The notes under the pieces: model-generated | Database searches by the model: none | What the model saw: the letters and a program-made list of their open reading frames with translations, nothing else | What the model was told of the DNA's origin: nothing | Shown: one piece after another, positions 36,357 to 44,691 of the stretch | How the letters are laid out: each line of letters begins with the position of its first letter | Position numbering within the stretch: position 1 is the stretch's first letter | Source of the DNA: Bradyrhizobium sp. CB1650 | Lineage (GTDB): Bacteria; Pseudomonadota; Alphaproteobacteria; Rhizobiales; Xanthobacteraceae | NCBI RefSeq assembly: GCF_029761915.1 | Contig: NZ_CP121695.1 | Span: 2,323,501-2,387,500 of the forward strand | DNA: 64,000 nucleotides | Direction: 5' to 3' | Made by a program: the position numbers and the translations under genes

Positions 36357-38021
36357 TTAGCGGCCGAATCGCTTGGCCAGCATCTCCTTCAGGATCTGCC
36401 GCTTGATGCGCTTGTTGCTGAGGCTGGGATCGCGCCACCAGAAGCCGTCCGCCTTCATCTTCTCTGCCGCGCGGACGAAGCGCTCGGCAACCTCGGTGAA
36501 GTCGGCGTCGGTGTAGTTGAGGCTGAAGATCAGCCGGCCGGTGCCGATCCAGCTCAGCGACAGGCCCTCGGCGCGCAAATAATATTGCAGCATCCAGTTG
36601 TAGCGGGACGGTTCGGTATATTTCACCGTCCAGATCGACGACAGGTTGGCGAACCGCACCGGCAGGCCGGCGTCCTCCATCATCTGGTTGAGCCTTTGCG
36701 CGCGGCCGTTCCAGGTCTCTTCCAGCCCCTCATAGATGGCGCGGAAGTTCGGGCTGGCGAGCCGGCTCAAAAACTCATCCATCGCCGTCATGACGTAGGG
36801 GTGGGAGTTGAAGGTGCCGCGGGCGAAGCAGATGTCGGCGGGACGGTCGTCGCGGAAGCGACGCATCAGCTCCTTCGTGCCGCAGACCACGCCGACCGGC
36901 AGGCCGCCGGCGAGGCTCTTGCCGTAGGTCACCATGTCGGCGCGCACGCCGAAATATTCCTGGGCGCCGCCGGCGGCGAGGCGGAAGCCGACGAACACCT
37001 CGTCGAAGATCAGCACGATGCCGCGCTCGGTGCAGACCTCGCGCAGCTTCGTGAGCCACTCGGCATAGGCCTGGCGGTCGAAGTTGCCGCCGCGGGACGA
37101 GTCGACCAGCGAGGAATCGCCGGGCGCATTGGCATTCGGATGCAGCCCCTGCAGCGGATTGACCAGCACGCAGGCGATGTCGCCTCGCGTGCGCAGCACG
37201 TGCAGCGTCTTCTCCGACATCTCGGCGAGCGTGTAGGTCTCGTGCGCGGGAAGCGGGTTGCCGACGCCGGGCTGCACGTCGCCCCACCAGCCGTGATAGG
37301 CCCCCGCAAAGCGGACGAGATGCGTCCGCTTGGTGTGATAGCGCGCGAGCCGCACCGCCTGCATCACGGCTTCCGTGCCGGACATGTGGAAGGAGACTTC
37401 GTCGAGGCCGGATATCTGGCAGAGCCGCGCGACGTTCTCGAGGATGACGGGATGGTAGGGGCCGAGCACCGGTCCGAGCGCATGCGCCCGCTTCTCGGAG
37501 CCCTCGATGCACTCTTTGTAGAAGTCGTTGCCGAAGATGTTGACGCCGTACGAGCCGGTGAGATCGTAAGAGACGTTGCCGTCGACATCGGTGACGGTGA
37601 CGCCGCTGGACGACTGCACAAAGGTCGAGGTGCCGAGGTGCTCGCGGACGAGGCGCGAGAACTGGAACGGCACGCGATAGCTCTCGGTGAAGTTCAGGTC
37701 GGAGATCTTCTCTGCCGCCTCCTTCGTCATCGCGCGGCCCTGGGGATAGCGCTCGGCGTAGAGAGCGGCGAGGCGGAAGAAGCCGTCCTTGCGCTGGGTC
37801 GCGATGTTCGCCGGCGCCCCGTCGCAGGCGAAGTAGTCGTTGATGTCGAACTCGTAGAACGGGATCAGCCGCGCCACCCGGCGCGACATCTTGGAATGCC
37901 CGGAGAGCGACCGGTGCTTGGCGCGGGAGAGTTCTATGCGCGCCTTGAGCTTCGGGAAGGCGGCGGCAGCGGACGCTGCGGCGGCCACGGACAAGGAGAG
38001 AATCGGGAGTGTCGTTTCCAT
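36357..38021 (-). CDS. Class III aminotransferase, GSA-aminomutase-like, with N-terminal hydrophobic segment
   Basis: A 554-residue PLP enzyme. The catalytic Lys lies in VTYGKSLAGGLPVGV, the phosphate-binding SGTEAVMQAVRLAR and the IFDEVFVGFR Asp region are present, and YHGWWGD matches the GSA-aminomutase-type subgroup. Residues 1-25 (METTLPILSLSVAAAASAAA) are hydrophobic, unusual for a soluble class III enzyme and about 100 residues longer than HemL. It diverges from psd (35-base gap), so a lipid or envelope amine role is possible but unproven. Confidence 0.85.
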   Translation of the reverse strand: METTLPILSLSVAAAASAAAAFPKLKARIELSRAKHRSLSGHSKMSRRVARLIPFYEFDINDYFACDGAPANIATQRKDGFFRLAALYAERYPQGRAMTKEAAEKISDLNFTESYRVPFQFSRLVREHLGTSTFVQSSSGVTVTDVDGNVSYDLTGSYGVNIFGNDFYKECIEGSEKRAHALGPVLGPYHPVILENVARLCQISGLDEVSFHMSGTEAVMQAVRLARYHTKRTHLVRFAGAYHGWWGDVQPGVGNPLPAHETYTLAEMSEKTLHVLRTRGDIACVLVNPLQGLHPNANAPGDSSLVDSSRGGNFDRQAYAEWLTKLREVCTERGIVLIFDEVFVGFRLAAGGAQEYFGVRADMVTYGKSLAGGLPVGVVCGTKELMRRFRDDRPADICFARGTFNSHPYVMTAMDEFLSRLASPNFRAIYEGLEETWNGRAQRLNQMMEDAGLPVRFANLSSIWTVKYTEPSRYNWMLQYYLRAEGLSLSWIGTGRLIFSLNYTDADFTEVAERFVRAAEKMKADGFWWRDPSLSNKRIKRQILKEMLAKRFGR

Positions 38022-38056
38022 GACAACAAGCGCTAACCCTGCGAGCTGACAGATTC

Positions 38057-38920
38057 ATGACAGTCAAAGCCCTCATTGCCTCTTTCACCCAGCAGGAAGA
38101 CCTCAACTTCCTGCTGACCAACCGTATCCCGCGCGCCGCGCTGACCCGTTTCATGGGCTGGTTCTCCAAGATCGAGAACCCGTTGGTGCGGGATGGCTCG
38201 ATCGCCCTGTGGAAGCTGTTCTCCGACCTCGATCTGTCGGAGGCGCGGAAAGACCGTTTCAAGAGCCTGCACGACTGTTTCACCCGCGAGTTGAAACCGG
38301 GCTTGCGGCCGTTCGATCCCGATCCTGCAGTCGTCGCAAGCCCGTCCGACGGCATCGTCGGCGCCCACGGCAAGATCGCCGATACCGAGCTGTTCCAGGT
38401 CAAGGGCGCACCCTATTCGCTGCTCGACCTCGTCGGCGACTCCGCGCTGGTCGATCAGCACCGCAACGGCTCCTTCGTCACGCTGCGGCTCACCTCGAGC
38501 ATGTATCACCGCTTCCACGCGCCCCATGACGCGCATATCGAACGCGTCACGCTGATCCATGGCGATGTCTGGAACGTCAACCCGATCGCCTTGAAGCGGG
38601 TCGAGCGCCTGTTCTGCAAGAACGAGCGCGCCGTGATCCGCACGCATCTCAGCTCCGGTGAGGCCGTGACGCTGGTGCCGGTCGCCGCGATCCTGGTCGC
38701 GAGCATCCGCCTGCACTTCCTCGACATGGTGCTGAACGCGCAGACCAAGGGGCCAATAAATTTCCCCTGCAATGTCAACGTGACGAAGGGCGAGGAGCTC
38801 GGCTGGTTCGAGCACGGCTCGACCATCATCATCCTCGCGCCCGGCGATTTTACCTTCTGCGACGGCATCGCCGAGGGCACGCGCATCCGCGCAGGCCAAG
38901 CGCTGCTCAGGAGAAACTAG
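38057..38920 (+). CDS. psd: Phosphatidylserine decarboxylase
   Basis: A 287-residue enzyme that converts phosphatidylserine to phosphatidylethanolamine on the membrane. Seen: SLHDCFTRELKPGLRPFDPD, SPSDGIVGAHGKI (Asp of the triad), SSMYHRFHAPHDA (His) and, near the C-terminus, WFEHGSTIIILAP with the G-S self-cleavage site that generates the pyruvoyl group. The usual L of LGST is H here. It supplies PE for pmtA. Confidence 0.93.
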   Translation: MTVKALIASFTQQEDLNFLLTNRIPRAALTRFMGWFSKIENPLVRDGSIALWKLFSDLDLSEARKDRFKSLHDCFTRELKPGLRPFDPDPAVVASPSDGIVGAHGKIADTELFQVKGAPYSLLDLVGDSALVDQHRNGSFVTLRLTSSMYHRFHAPHDAHIERVTLIHGDVWNVNPIALKRVERLFCKNERAVIRTHLSSGEAVTLVPVAAILVASIRLHFLDMVLNAQTKGPINFPCNVNVTKGEELGWFEHGSTIIILAPGDFTFCDGIAEGTRIRAGQALLRRN

Positions 38921-38991
38921 CCTTCAATCCGCCGTGTCGGCCGCCTATATCGTCCGCGGGGACGATTCGACGACACGACAGGTAACGAGTG

Positions 38992-39558
38992 ATGGCGCGG
39001 GCGCCGGTGCTGGCGGCGGGTGGTATTGCGCTGCGGCGTGGCGAGACGCCGCTGGTTGCGGTCGTGCGCCAGCGCAAGCGCAATGAATGGGTCTTGCCCA
39101 AGGGCAAGCTCGACGACGGCGAGACGCCGAAAGAGGCCGCGCGCCGCGAGGTGCTGGAGGAGACCGGCCACGACGTCGCCATCCATGAATTCCTCGGCAC
39201 GCTCGTCTACCAATCGGGCGGACGCCACAAGGTCGTGCATTTCTGGCGGATGGAGGCCGAGGGCGGTCCCGTCCGCAAGCTGACGAACGACATCAAGGCG
39301 ATCGACTGGCTGCCGCTGGAGGATGCGATCGCGCGCCTGTCGCGCGAATATGAGCGTGCTTTCCTGACGCAGACCGGCCCGATCGCGCTTGCCGCCGCCG
39401 GCCTTGCGCCGGCCGACACAGAGGTCACCCCGCCGCTTGCCGCCGACGATGTCGACGCCGCCATGCAGACGCTGACGGCCGCGGAAGCGGCGTCCGTCGA
39501 GGAGCTGCGTCATGGCCTGTTGCAAAAGGTGAGGGCGTGGCTGCGCGGCGAGGCGTGA
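38992..39558 (+). CDS. Nudix hydrolase
   Basis: A 188-residue protein with a full Nudix box spread over GKLDDGETPKEAA-RREVLEETG (G-x5-E-x7-REUxEExGU). The C-terminal 90 residues (FLGTLVYQSGGRHKVVHFW ... MQTLTAAEAASVEELRHG) are a helix-rich extension. It may act on a nucleotide-linked or oxidised substrate; none can be assigned. The ATG at 38992 follows a GTG at 38989 that is also possible. Confidence 0.88.
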   Translation: MARAPVLAAGGIALRRGETPLVAVVRQRKRNEWVLPKGKLDDGETPKEAARREVLEETGHDVAIHEFLGTLVYQSGGRHKVVHFWRMEAEGGPVRKLTNDIKAIDWLPLEDAIARLSREYERAFLTQTGPIALAAAGLAPADTEVTPPLAADDVDAAMQTLTAAEAASVEELRHGLLQKVRAWLRGEA

Positions 39559-39568
39559 GCTCTCCTCT

Positions 39569-39818
39569 TCGCGTTGCCCCGCTTGTGGGTAAGGGGGTTT
39601 CCGCGAGTTAGTACGGATGGGTAGCGCCAGCTCCTTCCAAGTCGTCATTGCGAGCAGCGAAGCAATCCAGTCCCTCCACGGAAAGATTCTGGATTGCTTC
39701 GCTGCGCTCGCAATGACGGAGAGGGGGAGGCGGAGCGACCTTCTTTGCCACTATGTCGCCGCGGAGGCAGTCCCTCACCCAACCCTCTCAGCGCGAGCGA
39801 AGCTCGTCGCGGCCCCGT
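39569..39818. repeat. Repeat-filled gap between Nudix and FecR genes
   Basis: The gap 39559-39863 (305 bases) is mostly repeats: a short GCCCCGCTTGTGGG fragment (about 39577-39606), a full CGTCATTGCGAGC palindromic element (39643-39719), and a CAACCCTCTCAGCGCGAGCG fragment (about 39778-39818) as at 36270. No gene. Confidence 0.75.
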
Positions 39819-39863
39819 AAGAACGTGGAGAGAGAGCGCACCGACAGAGGCGCGCTCTGCGTT

Positions 39864-41225
39864 CTATCGCCGCTCCTTCTTCTCCCTCGGCGCAGGCGCC
39901 GGCTTGCGCGGCGCGCCGGGGAAGCGCTGCTGGAATCCGCCCTGGCGCTGGAGGCCGCCTGGTTGCTGAGCCGCGGGCGGTTGTGCCGGTTGGCCGGGCT
40001 GCAATCCGGTGCGCGGCGTTTGCGGCGGCGGTGCCGTACCGGGCTGCGACTGCGTCGGTCCACGGCGCGGCGGCTGCAGTTGCGGCGCGCCGCCCGGCTG
40101 CGTGCCCTGACCGGTGCGCGCGCCCGGGTGCACCGCGCCGCCTTGTCCTTGCCGCTGCTGTGACGGCTGCGCGCCTTGCCGTTGCGGCTGCTGCGTGCCT
40201 TGCCGGTTTGGCGCGCCCGGCTGCTGCTGACCCGGGCGGTTCTGACCCGGCAGGCCGTTCGGCCGCTGCGGCTGTTGTCCGGGCACTGTGGCCGGACGCT
40301 GTTGCCGCAGCGGCCGCGGGATGCGCGGGGCCGCAGTCGGATTGGCGCGGCGGAAGTCGCGCTGTTCGGTGACGATCTGTCGGCCTGTGGTCTGCGCCAG
40401 ATGCACCTGGCTCACAAAAGCGCGGTCGCGCGCAACCTGTTGCGGCGCGATCGTGATCGGCACGGCGGCAAAGCGCATGCCGCCGGGACCGCCCGCGCCT
40501 GGCCGGATCGCAAATCCGCTCGATCCTTGCGTCAGCGCACCGAGCCGTGTGCCGTTGGTGCGGTCGTTGACGTCGATGTGGCCGACCCGGCCGTCGGCGT
40601 CCGGATAGAGCTTGATGTTGACGTTATTCGCAGCCGCTCCCGCAGCGCTCGCGTTAGCCGGCACGTCGACGACGCCGGTGGTGCCGCGAATGCCGAGCGT
40701 CGCCGTCGGCGTCGTGATCTTCATGTCGCCGGTCTTGGCCACCGCCGCTGCGACGAAGGCGACCGTACCCTTGCCGATGTCGAAGATCGCGGCGTTCTGC
40801 TTGCCGCCGTCCTCATAGACGTAGTTGTCGATCGTGATCTTGGCGCTAGACGAGAGATTGAACGTGGTGGAATCGTTGAAGGTGATGCCGAGCGAGGAAT
40901 TGGATGCCGTCTGCACGATGTCGTTGAGATAGATGTCGTCGCGGACCCGCAACGGATAGGAATTCTTGTCCCGGATCACGGTGGCGATCCCCGTCACCGT
41001 CGCGACGTTGCCGATCGGCTCTTCAGCAGGCTGCGCATCAGCCGCAGGTGTCGGCGAAGCGGCCGGGGTCGGAGAGGGCTCGGGTGCCGGCTGCGCCTGC
41101 GGCTGGGTTTGAGCCTGGGCAACCTCGATAGTATCGGATGCGAACGCACCACTCGCGCCGGCCAGCGGCGACGCCAGCAGCGCAAGCGCGAACACGAAGC
41201 GGCGCCAAGCCACCAAAAATTCCAC
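39864..41225 (-). CDS. Exported FecR-domain protein with long Pro/Gln/Gly-rich tail
   Basis: A 453-residue protein (GTG start at 41225) with a signal peptide (FALALLASPLAGASGAFA) and a Pro/Ala/Glu-rich stretch. A FecR-like beta domain follows: VATVTGIATVIRDKNSYPLRV, IVQTASNSSLGITFNDSTTFN, KITTPTATLGIRGTTGVV. Residues 290-453 are low-complexity (Q-R-P-G rich, for example GQQQPGAPNRQGTQQ). It has no anti-sigma helix. Likely periplasmic. Confidence 0.83.
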   Translation of the reverse strand: MEFLVAWRRFVFALALLASPLAGASGAFASDTIEVAQAQTQPQAQPAPEPSPTPAASPTPAADAQPAEEPIGNVATVTGIATVIRDKNSYPLRVRDDIYLNDIVQTASNSSLGITFNDSTTFNLSSSAKITIDNYVYEDGGKQNAAIFDIGKGTVAFVAAAVAKTGDMKITTPTATLGIRGTTGVVDVPANASAAGAAANNVNIKLYPDADGRVGHIDVNDRTNGTRLGALTQGSSGFAIRPGAGGPGGMRFAAVPITIAPQQVARDRAFVSQVHLAQTTGRQIVTEQRDFRRANPTAAPRIPRPLRQQRPATVPGQQPQRPNGLPGQNRPGQQQPGAPNRQGTQQPQRQGAQPSQQRQGQGGAVHPGARTGQGTQPGGAPQLQPPRRGPTQSQPGTAPPPQTPRTGLQPGQPAQPPAAQQPGGLQRQGGFQQRFPGAPRKPAPAPREKKERR

Positions 41226-41447
41226 GATGAAGTCCCGGTGAGAAACGCGAGGCGAGATCGACCGATTTCAGCCGGAGCCGGCTGAATGGCGGATGAACAT
41301 CCGTCGCACGGGATTATCGAACGTTCAAACCCACGCTCACTTCTCATGGTGAGGAGCACGCGCTTGCGCGCCCCTCGAACCACGCAGGCCCCGTTCTCGA
41401 TGCGGGGTTCTCGTCGGGCAGTCTGCGATGGGGTCGGTTAAAGGCCT

Positions 41448-41531
41448 TTAGATCATGCCAAGCACGATGGCGGCGACAAAGGCCATGGCAAGGTACGCAG
41501 TAACAACGCTCAGTCTTCCGACGAACGTCAT
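41448..41531 (-). CDS. 27-residue single-pass membrane peptide
   Basis: ATG at 41531 preceded by AGGGAGC, stop TAA at 41448-41450. The predicted peptide is MTFVGRLSVV, then TAYLAMAFVAAIVLGMI, a single hydrophobic helix with a positively charged start. It lies in the 484-base gap between the FecR and extensin-like genes, where no larger ORF fits. Short size makes it uncertain, but the site, ATG and hydrophobicity agree. Confidence 0.5.
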   Translation of the reverse strand: MTFVGRLSVVTAYLAMAFVAAIVLGMI

Positions 41532-41709
41532 GACGTTGCTCCCTGGGATCTCCCGCTTTGCGCCTAAGCAACATGGTTAACAGAGGGCCTGTCCTTGAAA
41601 AAGTAAGCCGTGCTGCCGCTGATCTGACCTGAGCCCGCCCAGCATGGTTAAAGAAGGCTGAAATCAGCACGTTGAGGAGTCTTTAAGTAAATTCACCGAA
41701 CGTGCGTGG

Positions 41710-42918
41710 ATGACGCGCGGAGTTCGTTTGTATCTCGTCGGCTCCATCGTCCTTGTTTCGCTCGCGGGTTGCGGACGCGGCTTGTTCCAGGCCGAACGCG
41801 AACCGTGGCGGGCCGAGGCGGAGGCCGCGTGCCTGAAGTCGGGAGCGGTGAAGGAAAGTGCGGATATCGTCCGCATCGAGCCGATCTCCGGTCCCGGCGC
41901 CTGCGGCGCAGAATTTCCGCTGAAGGTCGCCGCCATCGGCGAAGCCTCGAGCAGCTATGGCTTTGCCGACGAGGAATTGCGCCCGCCTGCGAGCATCGGC
42001 AATCAGCCGCGCTGGCCGGTGACGCAGCCGCAATCGAACTATCCGCAAAGCCAGCCTTATCCGGCGCAGTCCGGCTATCCGCAGCGTTCGAACTATCCCG
42101 AGAGCGCCGCGCGCCAGCCCTCCGGCTATGGCGCGTCCTCCGGCCCGGTCTCGCTCAGTGCGCCCGGCATGGCGCCGCAGGAGGACGAGATCGACCTGCC
42201 GCCCGACGGCACCGATGCGGCGGGCGCTGCGCGCTACATGAATGCGCCGAGCTATCCGGCGCGGCCGGCGGCGCCTTATTCGCAGGCTCCCGCGCAACAG
42301 CCGTTGCCACGTCTCGGTCCCGCGCAAGGCAATCCCGTCACCGCCGTCGGACCGGTCGCAGTGAAGCCGACCGCGACGCTCGCCTGTCCGATCGTCTCCG
42401 AGCTCGACCGCTGGTTTGCCGATACCGTGCAGCCGTCGGCGACGCGCTGGTTCGGCCAGCGCGTGGTCGAGATCAAGCAGATCTCCGCCTATTCCTGCCG
42501 CGGCATGAACGGCAATCCGCATTCCCATATTTCCGAGCACGCTTTCGGCAACGCGCTCGACATCGCCGCCTTCGTGCTCGCCGACGGGCGCCGCATCTCG
42601 GTGAAGGACGGCTGGCGCGGCCTACCCGAAGAGCAGGGCTTCTTGCGCGACGTGCAATCAGGCGCGTGCGCGCATTTCACCACCGTGCTCGCGCCCGGCT
42701 CCAACGTCTATCATTACGATCACATCCACGTCGACCTGATGCGCCGCGCCAGCCGCCGACTGATCTGCCAGCCGACCGCGGTCTCCGGCGACGAGGTCGC
42801 CGCCCGTGCGCAGCAGCGCAATCCTTACGCGAGCACGCGCGATCCCTATGTGACGGGCTCGCTCGGCCGCAAGAGCAGGCACAAGGTCAACGAGGAAGAC
42901 GAGTTCGCGGACGAGTAG
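41710..42918 (+). CDS. Extensin-like (DUF882/peptidase M15-like) lipoprotein
   Basis: A 402-residue protein with a lipobox (LVSLAGCGRG) that should be anchored at a membrane. It has a Pro/Gln/Tyr-rich linker and a C-terminal domain with zinc-binding-like motifs SEHAFGNALDIAAFVLADG (H and D) and SNVYHYDHIHVDLMRR (H-x-H). This is the extensin-like C-terminal family related to metallopeptidases/DacL-type enzymes, so it may trim peptidoglycan. The C-terminus is acidic. Confidence 0.86.
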   Translation: MTRGVRLYLVGSIVLVSLAGCGRGLFQAEREPWRAEAEAACLKSGAVKESADIVRIEPISGPGACGAEFPLKVAAIGEASSSYGFADEELRPPASIGNQPRWPVTQPQSNYPQSQPYPAQSGYPQRSNYPESAARQPSGYGASSGPVSLSAPGMAPQEDEIDLPPDGTDAAGAARYMNAPSYPARPAAPYSQAPAQQPLPRLGPAQGNPVTAVGPVAVKPTATLACPIVSELDRWFADTVQPSATRWFGQRVVEIKQISAYSCRGMNGNPHSHISEHAFGNALDIAAFVLADGRRISVKDGWRGLPEEQGFLRDVQSGACAHFTTVLAPGSNVYHYDHIHVDLMRRASRRLICQPTAVSGDEVAARAQQRNPYASTRDPYVTGSLGRKSRHKVNEEDEFADE

Positions 42919-42948
42919 GGCACGCACGACCGAAGCGATGTTAGCAAC

Positions 42949-43073
42949 TCACTTCGCGGTCCACATCGATGTTGCGGCGACCAGCCCCATGCAGCGCTGC
43001 ACCTCGCCCGGCATGTTGTACTCGCGCACGACGTAGAGTCGCGCATGCAGCACGCCTCCCGCTGCACCACGAA
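42949..43073 (-). pseudogene. Decayed duplicate of the 3' half of the gene at 44279-44638
   Basis: The two frames read FVVQREACCMRDS and then VVREYNMPGEVQRCMGLV, matching residues FVVQREASGLRDS and RTYNVPGEVQRCMGLV of the intact small protein. A frameshift separates them and there is no start or N-terminal part. The 93-base block 42981-43073 is a direct repeat of 44320-44416, and the LanC-like gene sits between the copies. Confidence 0.82.
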
Positions 43074-43088
43074 CCGCGACACCGCGGA

Positions 43089-44282
43089 TCAGAACACGTC
43101 GATCGTCGGGAAACGCGGCTCGCCGGTGATGCAGTCCCAAAGGTATATCGCGAGGCCAACGTCGCCGGTCCAAAGCGAATAGCGTCCGCGGTCGACGACG
43201 GCCTTGGCGCCGCGATACTGGACGATGGCCGTCATGGCGAATTGGCGTGCACGGTCGAGCCAGACCGGATCGCTTGTGCGGCGGTAAAGTTTGAGGAACG
43301 CGTAGCCGTTCCCGCCGGTGCCGTGGCATAGGTTCGAACCCTTGGTCAGCGGTCCGGCGGCCCAGGTGAACCGGCCGGCATCCAAGAGAAGTTCGTCAAA
43401 GTCAGGTGTCGCGAACGGCGCGTCGGCAAATGTCGTTACCATGCCGGGTGCGCCGTGGCAGTGCTGACACAAGGTCGGCGGCGTCTCGCGCTTGCTTTTT
43501 GCGCCCCAGGTTGCTCCGACTTCAGAGCGCCACGCATTCGCTGCGAGAGTCTTCGGCACAAAATGGGCCACTTGCGCCTGCTGCGCTGGCGTCAACCAAT
43601 CCCATCCGCGCAACAATGGAATGACGTTGCCGGCGAAGCCGTGTACGGGCCCGAGCCAGCTGTCTTTGCTGCCGTAAAGATCTTGGGTCCAGAGCGAGCC
43701 GTGTGGCGTCTCGTCCAGATCGGCCAACAGCCTGGCCGCCTGCGTTTCGAAGAGCCTGCGCCATCGCGGCTCTTGTGTCATCTCGGCCATGTGGATCGCG
43801 GCCAGCATCGATCCGGGCATGCCCCACATCAGTTCACGGATCGGGAGCCCGATATTTGCTTCTGCGCGCACATGCACGAGATCGGCCAGGCTCGGCGTTG
43901 GAGCAAGACGCATGGTGAGAAGTCCGGCCCCCATGTCGCCAAAAAGCAGCGAGCCATGTTTGGCATAACCGGCTGGCGAACTACTCTCGAACTTGGCGAT
44001 CGTCCGTTCCAGGAGCTTAGGCAGCACCGGGCGAAAGTCTTTTGCGACAAGGCTCGCGCCGATACGATGCAAATAGTCGAGCGCCCAGATGACACCTGCC
44101 GCGCCATAGTAGAAACTGGGGTTGCCGTCTCCCACCCAATCGTCGCCGGGGTGACCGGGCCAAAACGTTTCGGGATCGAAATCGGCGATGGCATCGGCAA
44201 CGATGTCTTCAATCGCGGCACGGACCGCCAACTCACTCCAGGCGTCGTGCACCAGCGCGCGATGACGACCGAGGGTGATCAT
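43089..44282 (-). CDS. LanC-like protein (lanthionine-synthetase C fold), stand-alone
   Basis: A 397-residue alpha/alpha-toroid protein. Zinc-site residues fit the LanC pattern: Cys275 in CQHCHGAPGM, and Cys319-His320 in NLCHGTGGNG; the further His-Gly motif SWLGPVHGFAGN (His214) matches the catalytic His region, and WGMPGSMLAA another core motif. In lantibiotic systems LanC cyclises Cys onto dehydroalanine; eukaryotic LANCL proteins add glutathione to dehydrated Ser/Thr. No LanB/LanM dehydratase or precursor is in the window. It overlaps the upstream small gene by four bases (ATGA). Confidence 0.88.
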   Translation of the reverse strand: MITLGRHRALVHDAWSELAVRAAIEDIVADAIADFDPETFWPGHPGDDWVGDGNPSFYYGAAGVIWALDYLHRIGASLVAKDFRPVLPKLLERTIAKFESSSPAGYAKHGSLLFGDMGAGLLTMRLAPTPSLADLVHVRAEANIGLPIRELMWGMPGSMLAAIHMAEMTQEPRWRRLFETQAARLLADLDETPHGSLWTQDLYGSKDSWLGPVHGFAGNVIPLLRGWDWLTPAQQAQVAHFVPKTLAANAWRSEVGATWGAKSKRETPPTLCQHCHGAPGMVTTFADAPFATPDFDELLLDAGRFTWAAGPLTKGSNLCHGTGGNGYAFLKLYRRTSDPVWLDRARQFAMTAIVQYRGAKAVVDRGRYSLWTGDVGLAIYLWDCITGEPRFPTIDVF

Positions 44283-44638
44283 GACTTGAGCTTTGCGGCG
44301 TGTGTTGATGGCGGTGGGACCAGCCCCATGCAGCGCTGCACCTCGCCCGGCACGTTATAGGTGCGCATGATCTGGCGGCTGTCGCGCAGGCCGGACGCCT
44401 CCCGCTGTACCACGAACATCCAGAGCGCATGGCCCGCCTCCGTCACCAGCTTGCGCCGTGCCGGCTGCGCCGATGCCGGGGCGTCCGAGGTTGGATGAGC
44501 GGCGTCGAACTCATGCAAGCGAGCGAGGGCTTCTTCCAGCGCTCGCCCCATTCGTCCCAACGCAGAGGCCTGCTCCTGGACGATCTCATAGTTGAGAACA
44601 TCGACGGGTGTGCGATGGAGGTGAAGATCGCGGGACAT
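44279..44638 (-). CDS. Small conserved protein coupled to the LanC-like gene (possibly DUF6665)
   Basis: A 119-residue helical cytosolic protein. N-terminal DVLNYEIVQEQASALGRM, the central RRKLVTEAGHALWMFVVQREAS and RTYNVPGEVQRCMGLVPPP are conserved between this copy and the decayed copy downstream. One Cys in the whole protein. I think it belongs to the DUF6665 group, but that is from memory. Its stop overlaps the LanC start, so the pair is one translational unit. It could be partner or substrate of the LanC-like protein. Confidence 0.7.
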   Translation of the reverse strand: MSRDLHLHRTPVDVLNYEIVQEQASALGRMGRALEEALARLHEFDAAHPTSDAPASAQPARRKLVTEAGHALWMFVVQREASGLRDSRQIMRTYNVPGEVQRCMGLVPPPSTHAAKLKS

Positions 44639-44691
44639 GGCTCACGTATAGCGCCACGCGGGACGCAGGCGCAACGAGGCGACACGCCGTC

